In this document: piece by piece, positions 9,838 through 22,191 of the stretch
Layout: each line of letters begins with the position of its first letter
How positions within the stretch are numbered: position 1 is the first letter of the stretch
Source of the DNA: Glycine soja
Taxonomy: Eukaryota > Streptophyta > Magnoliopsida > Fabales > Fabaceae
Length of the DNA: 64,000 nucleotides
Direction: 5' to 3'
Assembly (NCBI RefSeq): GCF_004193775.1
Contig: NC_041016.1
Span: 30,472,644 to 30,536,643, forward strand
The notes under the pieces: model-generated
Seen by the model: only the letters and a program-made list of their open reading frames with translations
Told to the model about the DNA's origin: nothing
Databases searched by the model: none
Program-made: the position numbers and the translations under genes

Positions 9838-12800
9838 TTAGACGATGTTAATCAATTCTCCTTCATCATGATCATTTCGATTAGCATGAACGTCGTCAGC
9901 TTCTTCTTCTCCGACAACGTTACAAGTGATTTGAGCGGTCAAAGGACTAACATAGGTGTCCATGTAAGAATCATCATCTTCTACATTAACACCAACTGTT
10001 TTGCTCTGTAGAACCACGCACCACCTTTCATCACAAGGGTCTTGCACGTAAAATACTTGTCTAGCTTGTTCTGCCATGATGAAAGGGTCATTGTGGTAAC
10101 CAAGTTTCTTTAGATCTACCAGGGTAAATCCTATATCATCGGTGCGCACACCGGTGTTGCTGTCAACCCATTTACATTTGAAATCACATACTGTAAATTT
10201 CACATAATTAAGCTCCCAAATTTCATCAATGAACCCAAAGTAAGGGATGGAAGCTACACAGGGATTGGCGTCATTAACACTTGCAAAGTGTTGAGATTCA
10301 GCCCTTAGGGTGACCCCGCTGTTCTGCATTGTACATTTGTCATCTTGTGCTTTTGTGTAAAATGAATACCTATTTATGTCGTATCCTTGCCAGGTTATAA
10401 CATTTCTTTTAGGCCCATCTGCTAGCTTTCTTAATGTTTCTGAAGCATTCTGATCTGCAAAGATTGTATCTTTAAACCAATCACAGAAAGTCTTGTTATG
10501 CTTTTTCAACACCCAATTCTTTGACATTTTCGGATTATTCTGTTTGACTAAAGCTTCATGCTTAACTATGTATGGCAAAACTTCATTACTGTTGTTCAAG
10601 ACATACAAGTGAGCTTGTAACAAATCTTCTACACTTGGAGTGATCACCTGTAGTCCTCTTGAACCCTTACCACCCACTCTATCATCATGCCGAGACTCAG
10701 GAAGCCCAATAGGTTTAGCCTTCTCTAAGTATTCTAAACAAAATTCAATGGCTTCTTCTGCAATGTACCTCTCAACAATAGATGCTTCTGGACGATATAG
10801 ATTCTTTGTATACCCTTTTAAGATCTTCATGTATTGCTCAATCGGGTACATCCACCGTAGATAAACAGGACCACAACATTTGATTTCTCTGACCAGATGC
10901 ACAATCAAGTGAATCATGATGTCAAAGAAAGCAGGGGGAAAATACATCTCCAACTGGCACAGTATAATTGCGGCCTCATTTTCCAACTCATCAAACATTA
11001 CTGGATCAATGACTTTGCTACATATAGCATGGAAGAAAAAGCACAGGCGAGTTATCGTTAATCTGACTTTGTTTTGGCAAGATGTCTCGTATAGCCACGG
11101 CTAACAATTGTTGCATGAGCACATGACAATCGTGAGACTTTAACCCTACAAGCTTAAGATCCTTCAACTGCACAAGGCTCTTAATATTTGAAGAGTATCC
11201 TTATGGAACCTTCACCCGACGAAGACACTGACAAAAACTTATCTTCTCCTTCTTGGACAAAGTATGGCAGGCTGGGGGCAAGTAAATTTTCTTCCCATCA
11301 GACCTTGGATGCAACTGTGATTGTATACCCATATTAGCTAGATCATGACGGGTATTCAAGCCATCCTTCGTCTTGCCTTGAATGTTAAGGAGTGTCCCAA
11401 TCACACTGTCACAAACATTTTTCTCCACATGCATAACATCAATACAATGTCTAACGTCAAGATCTCACCAGTACGGAAGATCAAAGAAAATGGACCTCTT
11501 CTTCCATATGCAACTCTGACTTTTATCCTTCTTTTGGGTCTTCCCAAATACAGTATTCAGGTGTTGAACCCGCTGATATACCTGCTCACCAGCCAACGGT
11601 ATCGGCGCAACATCATGCTCTTGACTTCCATTAAAAGCTTTTCTCAGTCGTCTGTAAGGATGATTGGGTGTTAGAAAGCGGCGATGCCTACTATACACTG
11701 TTTTTCTCCCATGTTTAAGTTGTATGTAACTTGTATTTTCTTCACAGATGGGGCATGCATGATGACCCTTAACACTGTAACCGTTGAGATTTCCATATGC
11801 TGGAAAGTCATTAATGGTACAAAAAAGCATTGCACGTATTTCAAAGGTCTCCTTGCGAAACACATCAAACACTACAACCCCCTCGTCCCACAACTTTCTC
11901 AGATCTTCAACCAACGGACTTAGATAAACATCAATGTCATTTCCTGGCTATCTTAGGCCCGATATCATCATCAACAACATCATGTATTTTCGCTTCATGC
12001 ATAACCAAGGAGGAAAATTATAAATTACTAGCAAAACTGGCTATGAACTGTGTTGAGTGCTTAAGGTGCCATATGGATTCATTCCATCACTGGCTAGTCC
12101 AAGTCTAATATTTCTTGGCTCATTCCCGAAATCTGGATACAAACCATCAATCTTCTTCCACTGGGAGCAATCAGCCGGATGACGGACCATTCCATCAGAA
12201 ATCCTTCCATTTGCATGCCATGTTAGGTCTTTTGCGTCGTCTTCGTTAGCAAAAAGACACTTAAACATTGGAATGATTGGAAGATACCACAAAAACTTTG
12301 CTGGCGGGCCCCTCTGTGACTTTTCATCATAATTGTTTTCCTCGTCATCCTTCACTTTGTACCATGAAGTCCCACACACAGGGCATTTGGACATTTCTTA
12401 GAATTCATGCCTGTAGAGTATGCAATCATTGGGGCAAGCATGAATCTTCTGATACTCCATACCCATGGGACACAGTATCTTCTTCGCCTTATAGTAACTT
12501 TTAGGCAGCGTGTTGTCCTCTGGAAGCAGATTGTGCACTACCTCAAGCAGTGAGGTGAAACTTTTGTCACTCCACCCATACCTGGCCTTCACATTAACCA
12601 GACTTAACACCGCAGACAACAGGGTTAAGGAATTCTTGCACCCCGTATACAAAGGCTTCTTTGAATGACTCTGCAATCCTTCATACATAAGGGCGTGTGC
12701 TTCTTGACAACACTCTTGTCCAAGGTCACGAATCATGTCTTCCAAGTGATCTCCCATTTCTACATCAAACGGTTCAGATTGGGACCTACTCTGCATGTCA

Positions 12801-13036
12801 GTCACTTCACCATGCCATATCCACGTCGTGTAATTCTTCTTCATCCCATCACACAATAGATGGTCCCGTATGTCGTCAAGTAGTTGTTGTCTTCCATTCA
12901 AACAGTTGATGCAAGGACAATAATATTTTCCTTCTTCATTCGGTTGACCTCTTTCTAAAGCAAATTGCAAAAACTGCTCAACGCCATCCTCATATTCTGG
13001 GCTCATGTGACTTTGATTGATCCAACTTCGATCCAT
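9838..13036 (-). pseudogene. TNP2-type CACTA transposase, multiply interrupted
   Basis: Starts at 13,036 with MDRSWINQSHMSPEYEDGV, the transposase-associated domain typical of TNP2 N-termini, including its C-X-C-X2-C cluster (CPCINC). The central Transposase_21 region follows (CPVCGTSWYK; GLASDGMNPYG; KGHHACPICEENT; LDVRHCIDVMHVEKNV, near 11,430). The C-terminal part, 10,998-9,838, resembles the DUF4218 and DUF4216 regions (YLRWMYPIEQYMKILKG; WELNYVKFTVCDFKCKWVD). In-frame stops lie at 12,395-12,397, 12,041-12,043, 11,948-11,950, 11,465-11,467 and 11,201-11,203, and the frame is also lost near 11,000. In an active element this protein binds the transposon ends and cuts and joins DNA in the nucleus; this copy cannot. 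Confidence 0.92.
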
Positions 13037-13558
13037 CTAAGCAAATCCATGCATGCAAATCTCACTTTTTTATTTATAGGTGTGGCCCTATCCCATTTAG
13101 GAAGACTGTATTTTATGTTAGCCTCAAACGTCATGGTTAGCATTATTTTGAACAATTTGAGTAAATTTCGATAGCATTTCGCATTGGTCTCCAAGTACAC
13201 GACATGACATCGGTGAAACCAATTTCACGATGATCAAGTATGCACTCAGAGAACAACTTGAAATGCATTCAACTGAAATTTCATCAAATTAATCAAAATA
13301 ATAATAACCTAACCAAATGAGTCTAACATAAAAATACCAGTCTACCCAAACTGTCCAAATGGACAATTCAAGACTAAATACAATGACTAATGCAAACTAT
13401 TCAAGAATCATTGCATCCAGTATCAAACGGGAATCTACGATTCACTCAGCATGAACAACAATTATTTATATAGCAAATTACATTCAGCACGTATAACAAC
13501 ATTCATGACATACAAGAACATTCATGACGTACAAGAACATACAAGGACATCAACAATT
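13037..13558. other. CACTA 5' flank, no gene seen
   Basis: AT-rich sequence upstream of the TNP2 start. It should contain the subterminal repeats and 5' terminus of the CACTA element, but no repeated motif or TAGTG end stands out. Confidence 0.4.
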
Positions 13559-13912
13559 ATGTGTGTGTGTGTGTGTTTTGTACTTGTCTCTTTATCTGTG
13601 TGTGTGTTTGTGTGTGTTTGTGTTTGTCTCTTTGTGTGTGTGTGTGTGTGTGTGTGTGTCTGTCTGTCTATATGTGTGAGTGTGTTTGTGTATGTGTGTG
13701 TCTGTGACTCAGTGTGTGTGTCTTTGTGTGTGAGTCTCTGTGTGTGTCTGTGGCTCAGTGTGTTTGTGTGTCTGTCTGTCTCTTTATGTGTGTGTGTGAC
13801 TCTGTGTGTGTGTGTGTGTATCTTTATGTGTGTGTGTGTGTTTGTGTTTGTGTTTGTGTCTGCGTGTGTTTGTCTCTATGTGTGTGTGTTTGTGTATCTG
13901 TGTGTGTCTCAT
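13559..13912. repeat. Degenerate (TG)n tract, about 350 bp
   Basis: TG-rich microsatellite with TTTGTG, TCTCTG and TCTGTG interruptions. Long open frames of Cys/Val across it are translation of the repeat, not a gene. LINE sequence starts soon after it. Confidence 0.95.
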
Positions 13913-13969
13913 TGCAGGGTAGCAAAGGATCATTAAATTGTAAACATCATCAGCCACATGATGAGGGAA

Positions 13970-14480
13970 GCAGTATCAAATCAATGCTTTACAAGCATTT
14001 TGGTGGGGAGCAGATATATTGGATAGGCACTGCCCATTTTGCAGTAGAGAGGAAGAGGAAGCAGAACATTTGTTTTTCCACTGCAATAGAATCATCCCTA
14101 TTTGGTGGGAATCATTATCCTGGGTGAACAAATCTGCAGCTTTTCCAAAAGATCCAAGACAACATTTACAGGTGGTCAAACAAGGAATTATTCCACACGC
14201 AGTGCCTACAATCTGGTTTTCGAAGCTTCTACAGGTGGTCAGCAAGAGGAATGGTGTAAGGAATTGTGGAAGATTAAAATTCCTAGCAAAATAACAGTTT
14301 TTGCTTGGCGGCTAATAAAGGACAGACTACCAACAAGGATGAATCTGCATAGGAGACAAGTGCAACTACAGGATCTACACTGTCCTTTTTGCAGAGAAGC
14401 TAAAGAGGAGGCATTAGACACCCAACTGAAAGAATGGGAACCAATGTCTGTCTTCCAGACACTAACATTATAGCAGTATT
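13970..14480 (+). pseudogene. LINE fragment with zinc-binding RT region (zf-RVT), two partial copies
   Basis: The frame from 14,019 reads [19 protein letters not shown], the C-X2-C...H-X4-H-C region found after the reverse transcriptase of plant LINEs. At about 14,225 a second, differently framed copy begins (LWKIKIPSKITVFAWRL ... HCPFCREAKEEA). Two successive zf-RVT pieces in half a kilobase mean shuffled ends of related elements rather than one LINE. No upstream RT is attached; a TG tract lies just before. Confidence 0.75.
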
Positions 14481-14489
14481 CAATGGGAA

Positions 14490-15109
14490 GCAATCTCTAT
14501 CTTCCAGACGCTAATCTTGAAATGCAAACTTCAGAAAATTAAACAAAGGTTAAAAATCTGGAGCAAAGAAAATTGTGGAGACCTGGGCAACAAGGTGAAG
14601 TTAATCCAGCATAAGCTGAATGACTTGGAGAATTCCCTCACAGCTCAACCTACTGATCAGCAGGTCCAAGAGCTCAAGAAAGCCCAATCTGACCTATGGG
14701 AGCAATGTATTCTTGATGAATCAATGTTGAACCATGCTTGCACACACCCAACTTAGATGGGGTCTCTTTTAATGCTTTGTCTTCAATCCAGAGTGAGATG
14801 CTAGTGGAACCCTTTAAAGAGGAGGAGATAACTAGTGCAGTGTGGGCTTGTGGTAGTGACAAAAGCCCAGGGCCTCATGGGCTAAATTTCAGTTTCATTA
14901 AGCATTTCAGGAGGGAACTGAAACCTGAGTTCCTTAGATTCTTTTCAGAATTCCATGTGAATGCAGTCTTCCCCAAGGGCCTCAACTCATCATTCATTGC
15001 TCTCATCCCCAAGATCAAGAACCCTCAACTTATTAGTGACTTCAGACCAATATCCCTAATAGGCTGGGTTTACAAAGTTATTGCAAAAGTACTATCAAAT
15101 AGGCTTTGA
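14490..15109 (+). pseudogene. LINE fragment: linker and start of reverse transcriptase
   Basis: 14,517-14,755 reads a coiled, basic linker (KIKQRLKIWSKENCGDLGNK) normal between LINE endonuclease and RT. 14,738-15,109, shifted in frame, reads the RT fingers (GSDKSPGPHGLNF; FIALIPKIKN; DFRPISLIGWVYKVIAKVLSNRL) and then stops. The palm with the catalytic YADD box is absent: the sequence turns into an endonuclease-like sliver and a TG tract. Confidence 0.85.
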
Positions 15110-15143
15110 GGAAGTTAGGAGGGTGAAAGGCACAAATTTTTAA

Positions 15144-15195
15144 TTGCTGGTAGGGAGATGGGTTAAGGAAAATATGAATCTGTTCATTGTAAATG
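15144..15195 (+). other. Sliver of LINE endonuclease before a TG tract
   Basis: RWVKENMNLFIVNVY matches the strand of LINE endonucleases normally well upstream of the RT. Here it follows the RT fingers, so the order is scrambled. Confidence 0.5.
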
Positions 15196-15260
<65 letters not shown>

Positions 15261-15272
15261 CTGTGTGTTTGT

Positions 15273-15304
<32 letters not shown>

Positions 15305-15427
15305 TTCTGTGTGTGTGTGTGTGTGTGTGGCTGTGTATATGTGTGTGTGTGTGTTTCTGTGTGTGTGTGTGTGGCTGTGTGTGTGTGTGGGTGTGTATAT
15401 GTGCGTGTGTGTGTGTGTGTGTGTGTT
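15196..15427. repeat. (TG)n microsatellite, about 230 bp
   Basis: Nearly pure TG/GT with a few TTTCTG, TATG and GGCTG interruptions. It sits exactly where the catalytic half of the LINE reverse transcriptase should be. Open frames across it are Cys/Val or His/Thr repeats and are not genes. Confidence 0.97.
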
Positions 15428-16680
15428 GAAGATGCAGCAAGATCTCAGCTGCAGCAAGGACTTAAAATAAATTATGGGAAGAGCAGCTTTGGGGTGTTGG
15501 GCCAATCTGAACAATGGAAATTGCAGGCTGCTAGTTATATGAATTGTAGAATCATGCCTCTGCCTTTCTCTTATTTGGGAATACCAATCGGGGCTAATCC
15601 AAGGCGCTGTGGGTTATGGGATCCAATCCTAAGAAAGACTGAATCTAAATTGTCTAGGTCGAAGCAGAGACATGTATCTTATGGGGGAAGAGTGACCCTC
15701 ATAAAAGCAACTCTAACCTCTATTCCTATTTTCTATCTCTTTTTTTTCAGAATTCCTAACAGGGTAGCGGAAAAACTGACCCAAATCCAGAGGAGGTTCT
15801 TATAGGGTGGTGGCCTTGATTAGAAGAAAATTGCATGGGTTAAATGGGACTACTGGCTCATGGAACAGGAACCTTTAAGGGAGAAATATCCCAGATTGTA
15901 TAACATATCCTGTCAACAGTAGAAGCTTATTCAGGATATGGGATGTCACTCTGCAAATGTTTGGGAATGGAAGCTTGAATGGAGAAGACACCTTTTTGAA
16001 TGGAGAAGCCAGTTTCTGTGTGTGTGTGCGAAAGCTTGAATCAAGAATCTATCTAAGTTTAATGCAGCATCCCTAGGCTGCATTAAATCTCATTACATCT
16101 GCATCACTACATCCAACAGATGGGAAGTCACAAAGACAATGGGTGGGAGTGGAGCTTTATTGGGAGAAGGCCATTGTTTTGACAATGAAATTGATACGGC
16201 TGGTGTTTTTCTCAATGAGGTTCAGGATATGGCCATTCAACAACATGGACCTGATGTGTGGGAATGGACTGCTGACCCTACAGGTCAGTATACATCAAAC
16301 AATGCCTATAAGGTAATAATGGGAGGAGCGGCAACAATAACCCAGGAGGAATGTTTTGTCAAATTATGGAGCATAAAGGTTCCAAGAAAAATAGCAATCT
16401 TTGCACGGAGACTAATTAGAAATAAACTTCCGACAAGACAAAGTTTGCAGTGGAGGCAAGTGCAGGTTGCTGACACATCATGCCAATTTTGCAGGGACAG
16501 TGAGGAAGATGCAATTTTCATTCTTTGGACCTGGCTTAGGAACTTCGAGAGAGGCTTCACAGAACATTTTAATCATTGGTGCAGTAGTATTAGACATGCT
16601 TTTCTGTACTAGTAGAGGATACAATTTTGGCTACTAGTTTTGCACTTTTCTTAGGTTTCTATAGAGTGGTCCTCTAATCT
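15428..16680 (+). pseudogene. LINE 3' part: RT thumb and zf-RVT, before the gypsy insertion
   Basis: From 15,428 the frame reads the region after the RT palm (GLKINYGKSSFGVLG; PLPFSYLGIPIGANPRR; YGGRVTLIKATLTSIP). After a stop at 15,803 and further stops, 16,139-16,530 reads the zf-RVT region (VWEWTADPTGQYT; VPRKIAIFARRLIRNKLPTRQSLQWRQVQ; SCQFCRDSEEDA). The tail continues after the gypsy insertion at 24,998. Several stops and lost segments make it inactive. Confidence 0.85.
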
Positions 16681-17600
16681 TGATGGAAGCTTGCTTGTGG
16701 AGCTTCTATGGAGGCTGGATCTTTGAGCTTCAATGAGGTCCTTCAATGGTGATTTTTCACCATGGAGATGCAGCGGAAGGCAAAGGAGAAGAGGATAGGG
16801 GAGGCACCATCCACTAGGGAATAAGCCAAGGAAGAAGGAGCTTCACCACCAAGAATTGCCTTGGATAAGAAGCTTGAAGAGGATGCTTTAATGGAGGAAA
16901 AGAAAGAGAGAAGGGGGGAGCACGAAATTGAAGGAATAAAAGAAGGAAAGAAGTGGAACTTTGAAGTGTATCTCATAAGACTTTCATTCATCAAAGTTAC
17001 AACAAGTGTTACACATGCTTCTATTTATAGACTAGGTAGCTTCCTTTAGAAGCTTTCTTAAGAAAACTTCCTTGAGAAGCTTTCTTAAGAAAACTTCCTT
17101 GAGAAGTTTTTTTGAGAAAACTTCCTTGAGAAGCTAAAGTTTAGCTACACACACCCATCTAAAAACTAAGCTCACCTCCTTGAGAAGCTAGAGCTTAGCT
17201 ACACACACCCATCTAAAAACTAAGCTTACCTCCTTGAGAAGCTTTCTTAAGAAGCTAGAGCTTAGCTACACACCCCTATAATAGCTAAGCTCACCCCCAT
17301 GACAAAAAAACATGAAAATACAAAAAAAATCCTACTACAAAGACTACTCAAAATGCCCTGAAATACAAGGCTAAAACCCTATACTACTAGAATGGCCAAA
17401 ATACAAGGCCCAAAATAAGAAAACAACCTATTCTACTATTTACAAAGAAGAGTGGACCCAACCTTGGCCCATGGGCTCAAAAGTCTACCCTAAGGTTCAT
17501 GAGAACCCTAAGGCCTTCTTTATCAACTCTAGCCCAATCCTCTTGGAGCCTCTTGCTCATGGCTCTGGTAACTGGTCCTTTCCTAGGGAGGATTGCATCA
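16681..17600 (-). repeat. Left LTR (3' LTR) of young gypsy element
   Basis: 920 bp, matching 24,078-24,997. On the minus strand it begins TGATGCAATCC and ends CTTCCATCA. The last part of the pol frame (down to 17,477) lies inside it. It contains an internal tandem-repeat region at about 17,040-17,270. Confidence 0.95.
17040..17275. repeat. Tandem repeats inside the LTR
   Basis: Two kinds of unit: a roughly 27-bp unit CTTCCTTGAGAAGCTTTCTT with AAGAAAA, about three times, and a roughly 55-bp unit around GAGCTTAGCTACACACACCC with CATCTAAAAACTAAGC, about three times. The other LTR has the same array at about 24,437-24,690. The repeats lie just downstream of the TATA box in the minus sense of transcription's upstream side, a usual place for LTR enhancer-like repeats. 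Confidence 0.8.
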
Positions 17601-20330
17601 TCCCCTCCCCCTTGAAGAGGATTTGACCTCAAATCTGTTGGTTCCTCCTCCTCTATATCAGCTCCACCTGCAAAAGGAATTAAATCAGAAATATTAAAAG
17701 TGGTGCTGACTCCATACTCTCTTGGGAGGTCCAACCTATAGGCATTATTATTGATCCTCTCCAAGACCTGAAAAGGTCCATCCCCTCTTGGGCTAAGCTT
17801 GGATTTCCTTTTAGTAGGGAATCTTTCCTTCCTAAGATGGAGCCAAACCCAGTCCCCCTCATTAAGAACTAGCTCCTTTCTTCCTCTATTGCCCTTAGTT
17901 GAATACACCTTTGTTTGGTTCTCTATTTGGGTCTTAACCCTCTCATGCAACTTCTTTACAAACTCTGACCTAGATTCCCCATCTTTATGTATAAAAGAAG
18001 TGTCAAGTGGGAGGGGAATGAGGTCTAAGGGTGTTAAGGGATTGAACCCATAGACAACCTCAAAAGGGGATTGCTTGGTGGTTCTATGAACCCCCCTATT
18101 GTAGGCAAATTCTACATGAGGAAGATACTCATCCCAAGACTTATGGTTGCCTTTTAGAAGATCCCTTAAAAGAGTGGATAAAGACCTATTCACTACCTCT
18201 GTTTGCCCATCAGTTTGTGGATGACAAGTGGTAGAGAAAAGAAGCTTAGTTCCTAGCTTAGCCCATAATGTTTTCCAGAAGTGGCTAAGGAACTTAGCAT
18301 CTCTATCTGACACAACGGTCCTAGGCAAACCATGGAGTCTCACAACTTCCCTAAAAAAGAGTTTTGAGATATGGGAAGCATCATCCACCTTGTGGCATGG
18401 TATAAAGTGTGCCATCTTGCTAAACCTATCCACCACTACAAAGATAGAGTCTACACCTCTTTGGGTTCTAGGGAGCCCAAGGACAAAGTCCATACTAATG
18501 TCTACCCAAGGTGGAGATGGAATGGGTAAGGGTGTGTATAGCCCATGAGGCATCACCCTAGACTTGGCTTGTAAACAAGCCACACACCTAGTGCAATGCT
18601 TATGGACATCTTTCTTCATATGGGGCCAATAGAACTTTTCTTTGAGTAAGACAAGGGTCTTGTCTATCCCAAAGTGGCCCATGAGCCCACCCTCATGGCT
18701 CTCCTTCACAAGTAATTTCCTGATGGTTCCTTGGGGTATGCAAAGCTTTCCCTCTTTGAACAAATACCCCTCAGCCAAATAGTATCCATCTTGGGCCTTT
18801 TTCCCACAACTCTTGTAAATGGGAGAGAAATGTTCATCTAAAGCATACAAATCCCTAATGCTATCAAATCCTAAAATTTGAGCTCCTAGTGAGCAAAACA
18901 ATGTGTGTCTCCTAGAGAGGGCATCAGCTACCACATTTGTTTCTCCCTTTTTGTATTTGATAACATATGGAAATTGCTCTAGGTACTCTACCCATTTTGC
19001 ATGCCTTTTGTTTAACTTGCTTTGCCCTCTAATGAACTTAAGTGATTGATGATCACTATGAATGACAAATTCCTTGGAAACAAGGTAATGTTCCCAAGTT
19101 CGGAGTGCTCTTATTAAGGCATAAAGCTCTTTATCATAGGTGGGGTAGTTAAGGGTCGCACCATGAAGTTTTTCACTAAAATAAGCAATAGGGTGCCCAC
19201 CTTGCAACAAAACAGCTCCAACTCCCACTCCAGAAGCATCACATTCTAGCTCAAAAGTTTTAGAAAAGTCAGGAAGAGCTAGAACAGGTGCCTTAGTAAG
19301 CTTTTCTTTGAGCAAAGCAAAGGCTTGCTCTTGTTTTTCACCCCAGGTAAATGTCACATTCTTCTTCACTAGCTCATTGAGAGGTGATGCAATTGTAGAG
19401 AAATTAGGAACGAACCTTCTATAGAAGCTTGCCAACCCATGGAAGCTCCTAATATCTCCCACACTTTTTGGGGTGGGCCATTCTTGGATGGCCTTGATTT
19501 TCTCAGGGTCCACTTGGACCCCATTTCTACCAACTACAAACCCTAAGAAAACTATATTATCTACACAAAAAGTACACTTCTCTATATTTGCATAGAGGGT
19601 ATTTTTCCTAAGGACTTAAAGAACTTGCCTGAGATGTCCTAAGTGATCATCTAGGCTCCTACTGTACACTAAAATATCATCAAAATAAACAACTACAAAT
19701 CTACCTATGAAATCCCTTAAGACATGATGCATAAGCCTCATAAAGGTGCTTGGTGCATTAGTGAGCCCAAAAGGCATCACTAGCCATTCATACAAACCAA
19801 ACTTGGTCTTGAAAGCGTTTTTCCACTCATCACCCTTTTTCATCCTGATTTGGTGATACCCACTTTTAAGATCAATTTTTGAAAAGATATTGGCACCATG
19901 CAACTCATCAAGCAAATCATCAAGTCTAGGAATGGGGTGCCTATACTTTACAGTGATGTTGTTGATGGCCCTGCAATCTGTACACATTCTCCACGTACCA
20001 TCCTTTTTGGGCACCAACAACACTGGCACAGCACATGGGCTTAGGCTCTCTTGGACCCAGCCCTTCTTCAACAATTCTTTTACTTGAGACTCTATCTCCT
20101 TAGTCTCCTGAGGATTAGTCCTATAGGCTGGCCTATTAGGAAGGCTTGCTCCTGGGACTAAATCTATTTGGTGTTCTATTCCCCTTAAAGGAGGTAGCCC
20201 AGGGGGTATCTCTTTGGGAAATATATCACCAAATTCATGTAAGAGTTCTTGGACCTTTGGGGGTAAGGTCTCAAATGTAGGAATTGTGGCAGTGCTAAGG
20301 GATGTTTCCTTGATAGGAAAAGGTAGAAAG
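17477..20330 (-). pseudogene. Gypsy pol (RT, RNase H, integrase), one stop, overlaps 3' LTR
   Basis: RT reads [16 protein letters not shown], then [14 protein letters not shown] and [11 protein letters not shown] near 19,670. RNase H has [16 protein letters not shown] and HSDHQSLKF. Integrase has the HHCC zinc region near 18,650-18,560 (GHFG ... CTRCVAC) and a core with [23 protein letters not shown] and [11 protein letters not shown]. The C-terminus continues through the polypurine tract and about 41 codons into the LTR, ending at 17,477; such overlap is known in the CRM clade of chromoviruses. No separate chromodomain is evident. A TAA at 19,616-19,618 interrupts the frame, and a frameshift near 20,310-20,330 separates it from gag-protease. 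Everything else reads open. Confidence 0.93.
17601..17614 (-). other. Polypurine tract of young gypsy element
   Basis: On minus, AAGGGGGAGGGGA immediately before the TGATG of the LTR. It also encodes glycines of the pol C-terminus, so the priming site lies inside the coding frame. Confidence 0.85.
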
Positions 20331-22191
20331 ATTGTTTAATAAGGAGTGCTCTTTTAATATCACCTTTTGTTGCAAAATGATTTTCCTTCTTAACAATCTT
20401 CTTGGAGGAATCCTTTTCCTCTTTTTCCTTCCCCTTGGCCTTTGAAGACAAGGCCTTACTATCCTTCTTTTTATTTTGTTTTTCTAGTTTTTCTTCCTCA
20501 TCCCTCTTATCTTTCATAGTTAGTTGATCTCTGGCCACCTGTGAAGGTGTTTGAGGATGCAACACAAATTTAGTGCCAAGATGGGTGAGGGTAATCTCAT
20601 TAGTTAGGCCATTGTAAATGATCTTCCTATCAAATTGCCACGGCCTTCCTAAAAGAATATGTCCTGCCTCCATGGGAACTATATCACAATTAACTTCATC
20701 CTTATATGTCCCAATGGAGAAAGGTACCTTCACTTGTTGGTTAACTATCATTTCCCCTTGCTCATTGAGCCATTGAAGTTTATAAGGTTTTGGGTGGGGA
20801 ATGATAGTGAGGTTCAACTTGGAAACTAATCTTGTGCTACAACAATTGCAACAAGATCCACTATCCACAATGAGAGAACAAGTTTTATCTAAAATTTTGC
20901 ATCTTGTATGAAATATGTTCTCTCTTTGGGATTGAGATAGATCACAAGATTGACCTCCAAGGAGCCTTCTAACCATTAAGAGATCACCTTCTTCATGGGG
21001 GTAGACTTCCTCACTAGACTCTTCACCCCTTACTTCATCTTCACTTCCACTAGAGGAAGGGCAAGAAGTAGTTTCCTCTTGACTACTATAAATGTCTTGA
21101 CCCCTCATAATCATGGTTTTCTTGGTGGGGCATTGAGAGGCAATGTGACCTCTCCCAAGACATTTGAAGCATTTAATGTTGCTAGTCCTTTCTTGGGAAC
21201 TAGTCTTAGGGGTGTATTTCTCTATGGTCTTACCCTTTTCTTCCTTGGGTTTTGAAGGTGTAGCCCCCAAAACTCCTTGGGCTTGGTCCTTCCTTGGATA
21301 AGAGTGAAAGCCATAAGATTTTGAAGAAGGCTTTCTTTTTAGTTGTTGTTCCACTCTTATACAAAGTTGGACTAGTTCATCTAGGTCCCTATATGGAAGG
21401 AGTTCAACCTTGTCCCTTACTTCCATATTAAGCCCACTAAGGAACCTCGCTATGCTTGTCCTTTCCTCCTCCCTAAGTCCAGCTCTTAAAAAGAGTAGTT
21501 CCATTTGTTGTCTGTATTCTTCAATACTCATACTCCCTTGTTTAAGCCTTTGGAGCTTGTCCATAAGCTCCCTTTCATAGTAGGGAGGAATGTGCCTCTT
21601 CCTAAGGGCACTCTTAAGATCATTCCAATACTCTACTGGAGGATCCCCATGAATCCTTCGTTCCCTAACAAGGGAAGTCCACCAATAGAGGGCATACCCT
21701 TGAAAGCTAAGGGTAGCCAATGGAACTTTTCTCTCTTCGCTAATATGATGGCAAGCAAAGAGTTGTTCAACCTTCATTTCCCAATCTAAGTAGGCCTCAA
21801 CATTATCTTTTCCATGGAAATATGGAAGACTAATGTTAACCTCTTGAGGCCTTCTATCCCTTTCCCTTCTTTGGGAGTGATGTTTAGTATGTGAACTATG
21901 GCGCCCTCTATAATAGTTGCTAAGTTCTTCACTTAAACTCTTGCAAGAGTCATGACTACTATAGGAGGCATGTTTTTCTCTTTTCATTTCTTTTATTATT
22001 TTTCTTCTTTCTTCCTCTCTTATTTTCTCTCTTTCATCTTGACTTGTTTCTTCCACTCTTTTTTTTCCTTTTTCTTTTCTCTCTTGTTTTTCTTTCCATA
22101 ACTTGAGAGAACTCAACTCATCTAAGATTCTAGATAGAGGGTCCTTATGACTAGTACCCTCATCATTAACACTAGTTGAATGATGACTCAT
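20185..22191 (-). pseudogene. Gypsy gag-protease, frame open to about 20,330
   Basis: Starts MSHHSTSVNDEG at 22,191. The first 130 residues are very charged (Lys/Glu/Arg and His/Ser-rich). The retrotransposon gag core follows (SLPYFHGKDNVEAYLDWEMK; ALYWWTSLVRERR; MSIEEYRQQMELLFLRAGL). A zinc knuckle CFKCLGRGHIASQC lies near residue 345 and a protease motif LIVDSGSCCNCC near residue 440. After about 20,330 the reading continues in a wrong frame to 20,185, while the pol-like sequence proceeds in another frame. I treat this as a mutation, but a programmed frameshift cannot be excluded. Confidence 0.9.

Larger units (their letters stand above)
1..13036 (-). mobile_element. Defective CACTA (En/Spm-type) DNA transposon
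   Basis: Two transposon genes lie head to tail on the minus strand in the usual CACTA order: a TNP2-type transposase (13,036-9,838), then a second gene with a Ptta/En/Spm-like region (7,970 to beyond position 1). About 1.9 kb between them holds captured inverted-repeat sequence. The element runs off the left edge, so its 3' end is not visible. No CACTA...TAGTG terminus is recognisable on the right between 13,036 and the TG tract at 13,559, so that end may be lost or diverged. Both genes carry stops, so the copy is not autonomous. A copia element is inserted inside it. Gene order and family are well supported; the exact right boundary is not. Confidence 0.8.

Noticed and set aside
10640..12909. 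Plus-strand open frames at 10.6-12.9 kb
   Set aside because: They are antisense shadows of the minus-strand TNP2 transposase, whose conserved motifs are unambiguous.
13451..14127. Long Cys/Val-rich open frames across the first TG tract
   Set aside because: They are direct translations of the (TG)n microsatellite and change with every interruption; no protein motif.
15078..15514. His/Thr-rich and Cys/Val-rich open frames across the second TG tract
   Set aside because: Both strands of a TG repeat give long open frames by chance. Only the LINE parts at either side are real.
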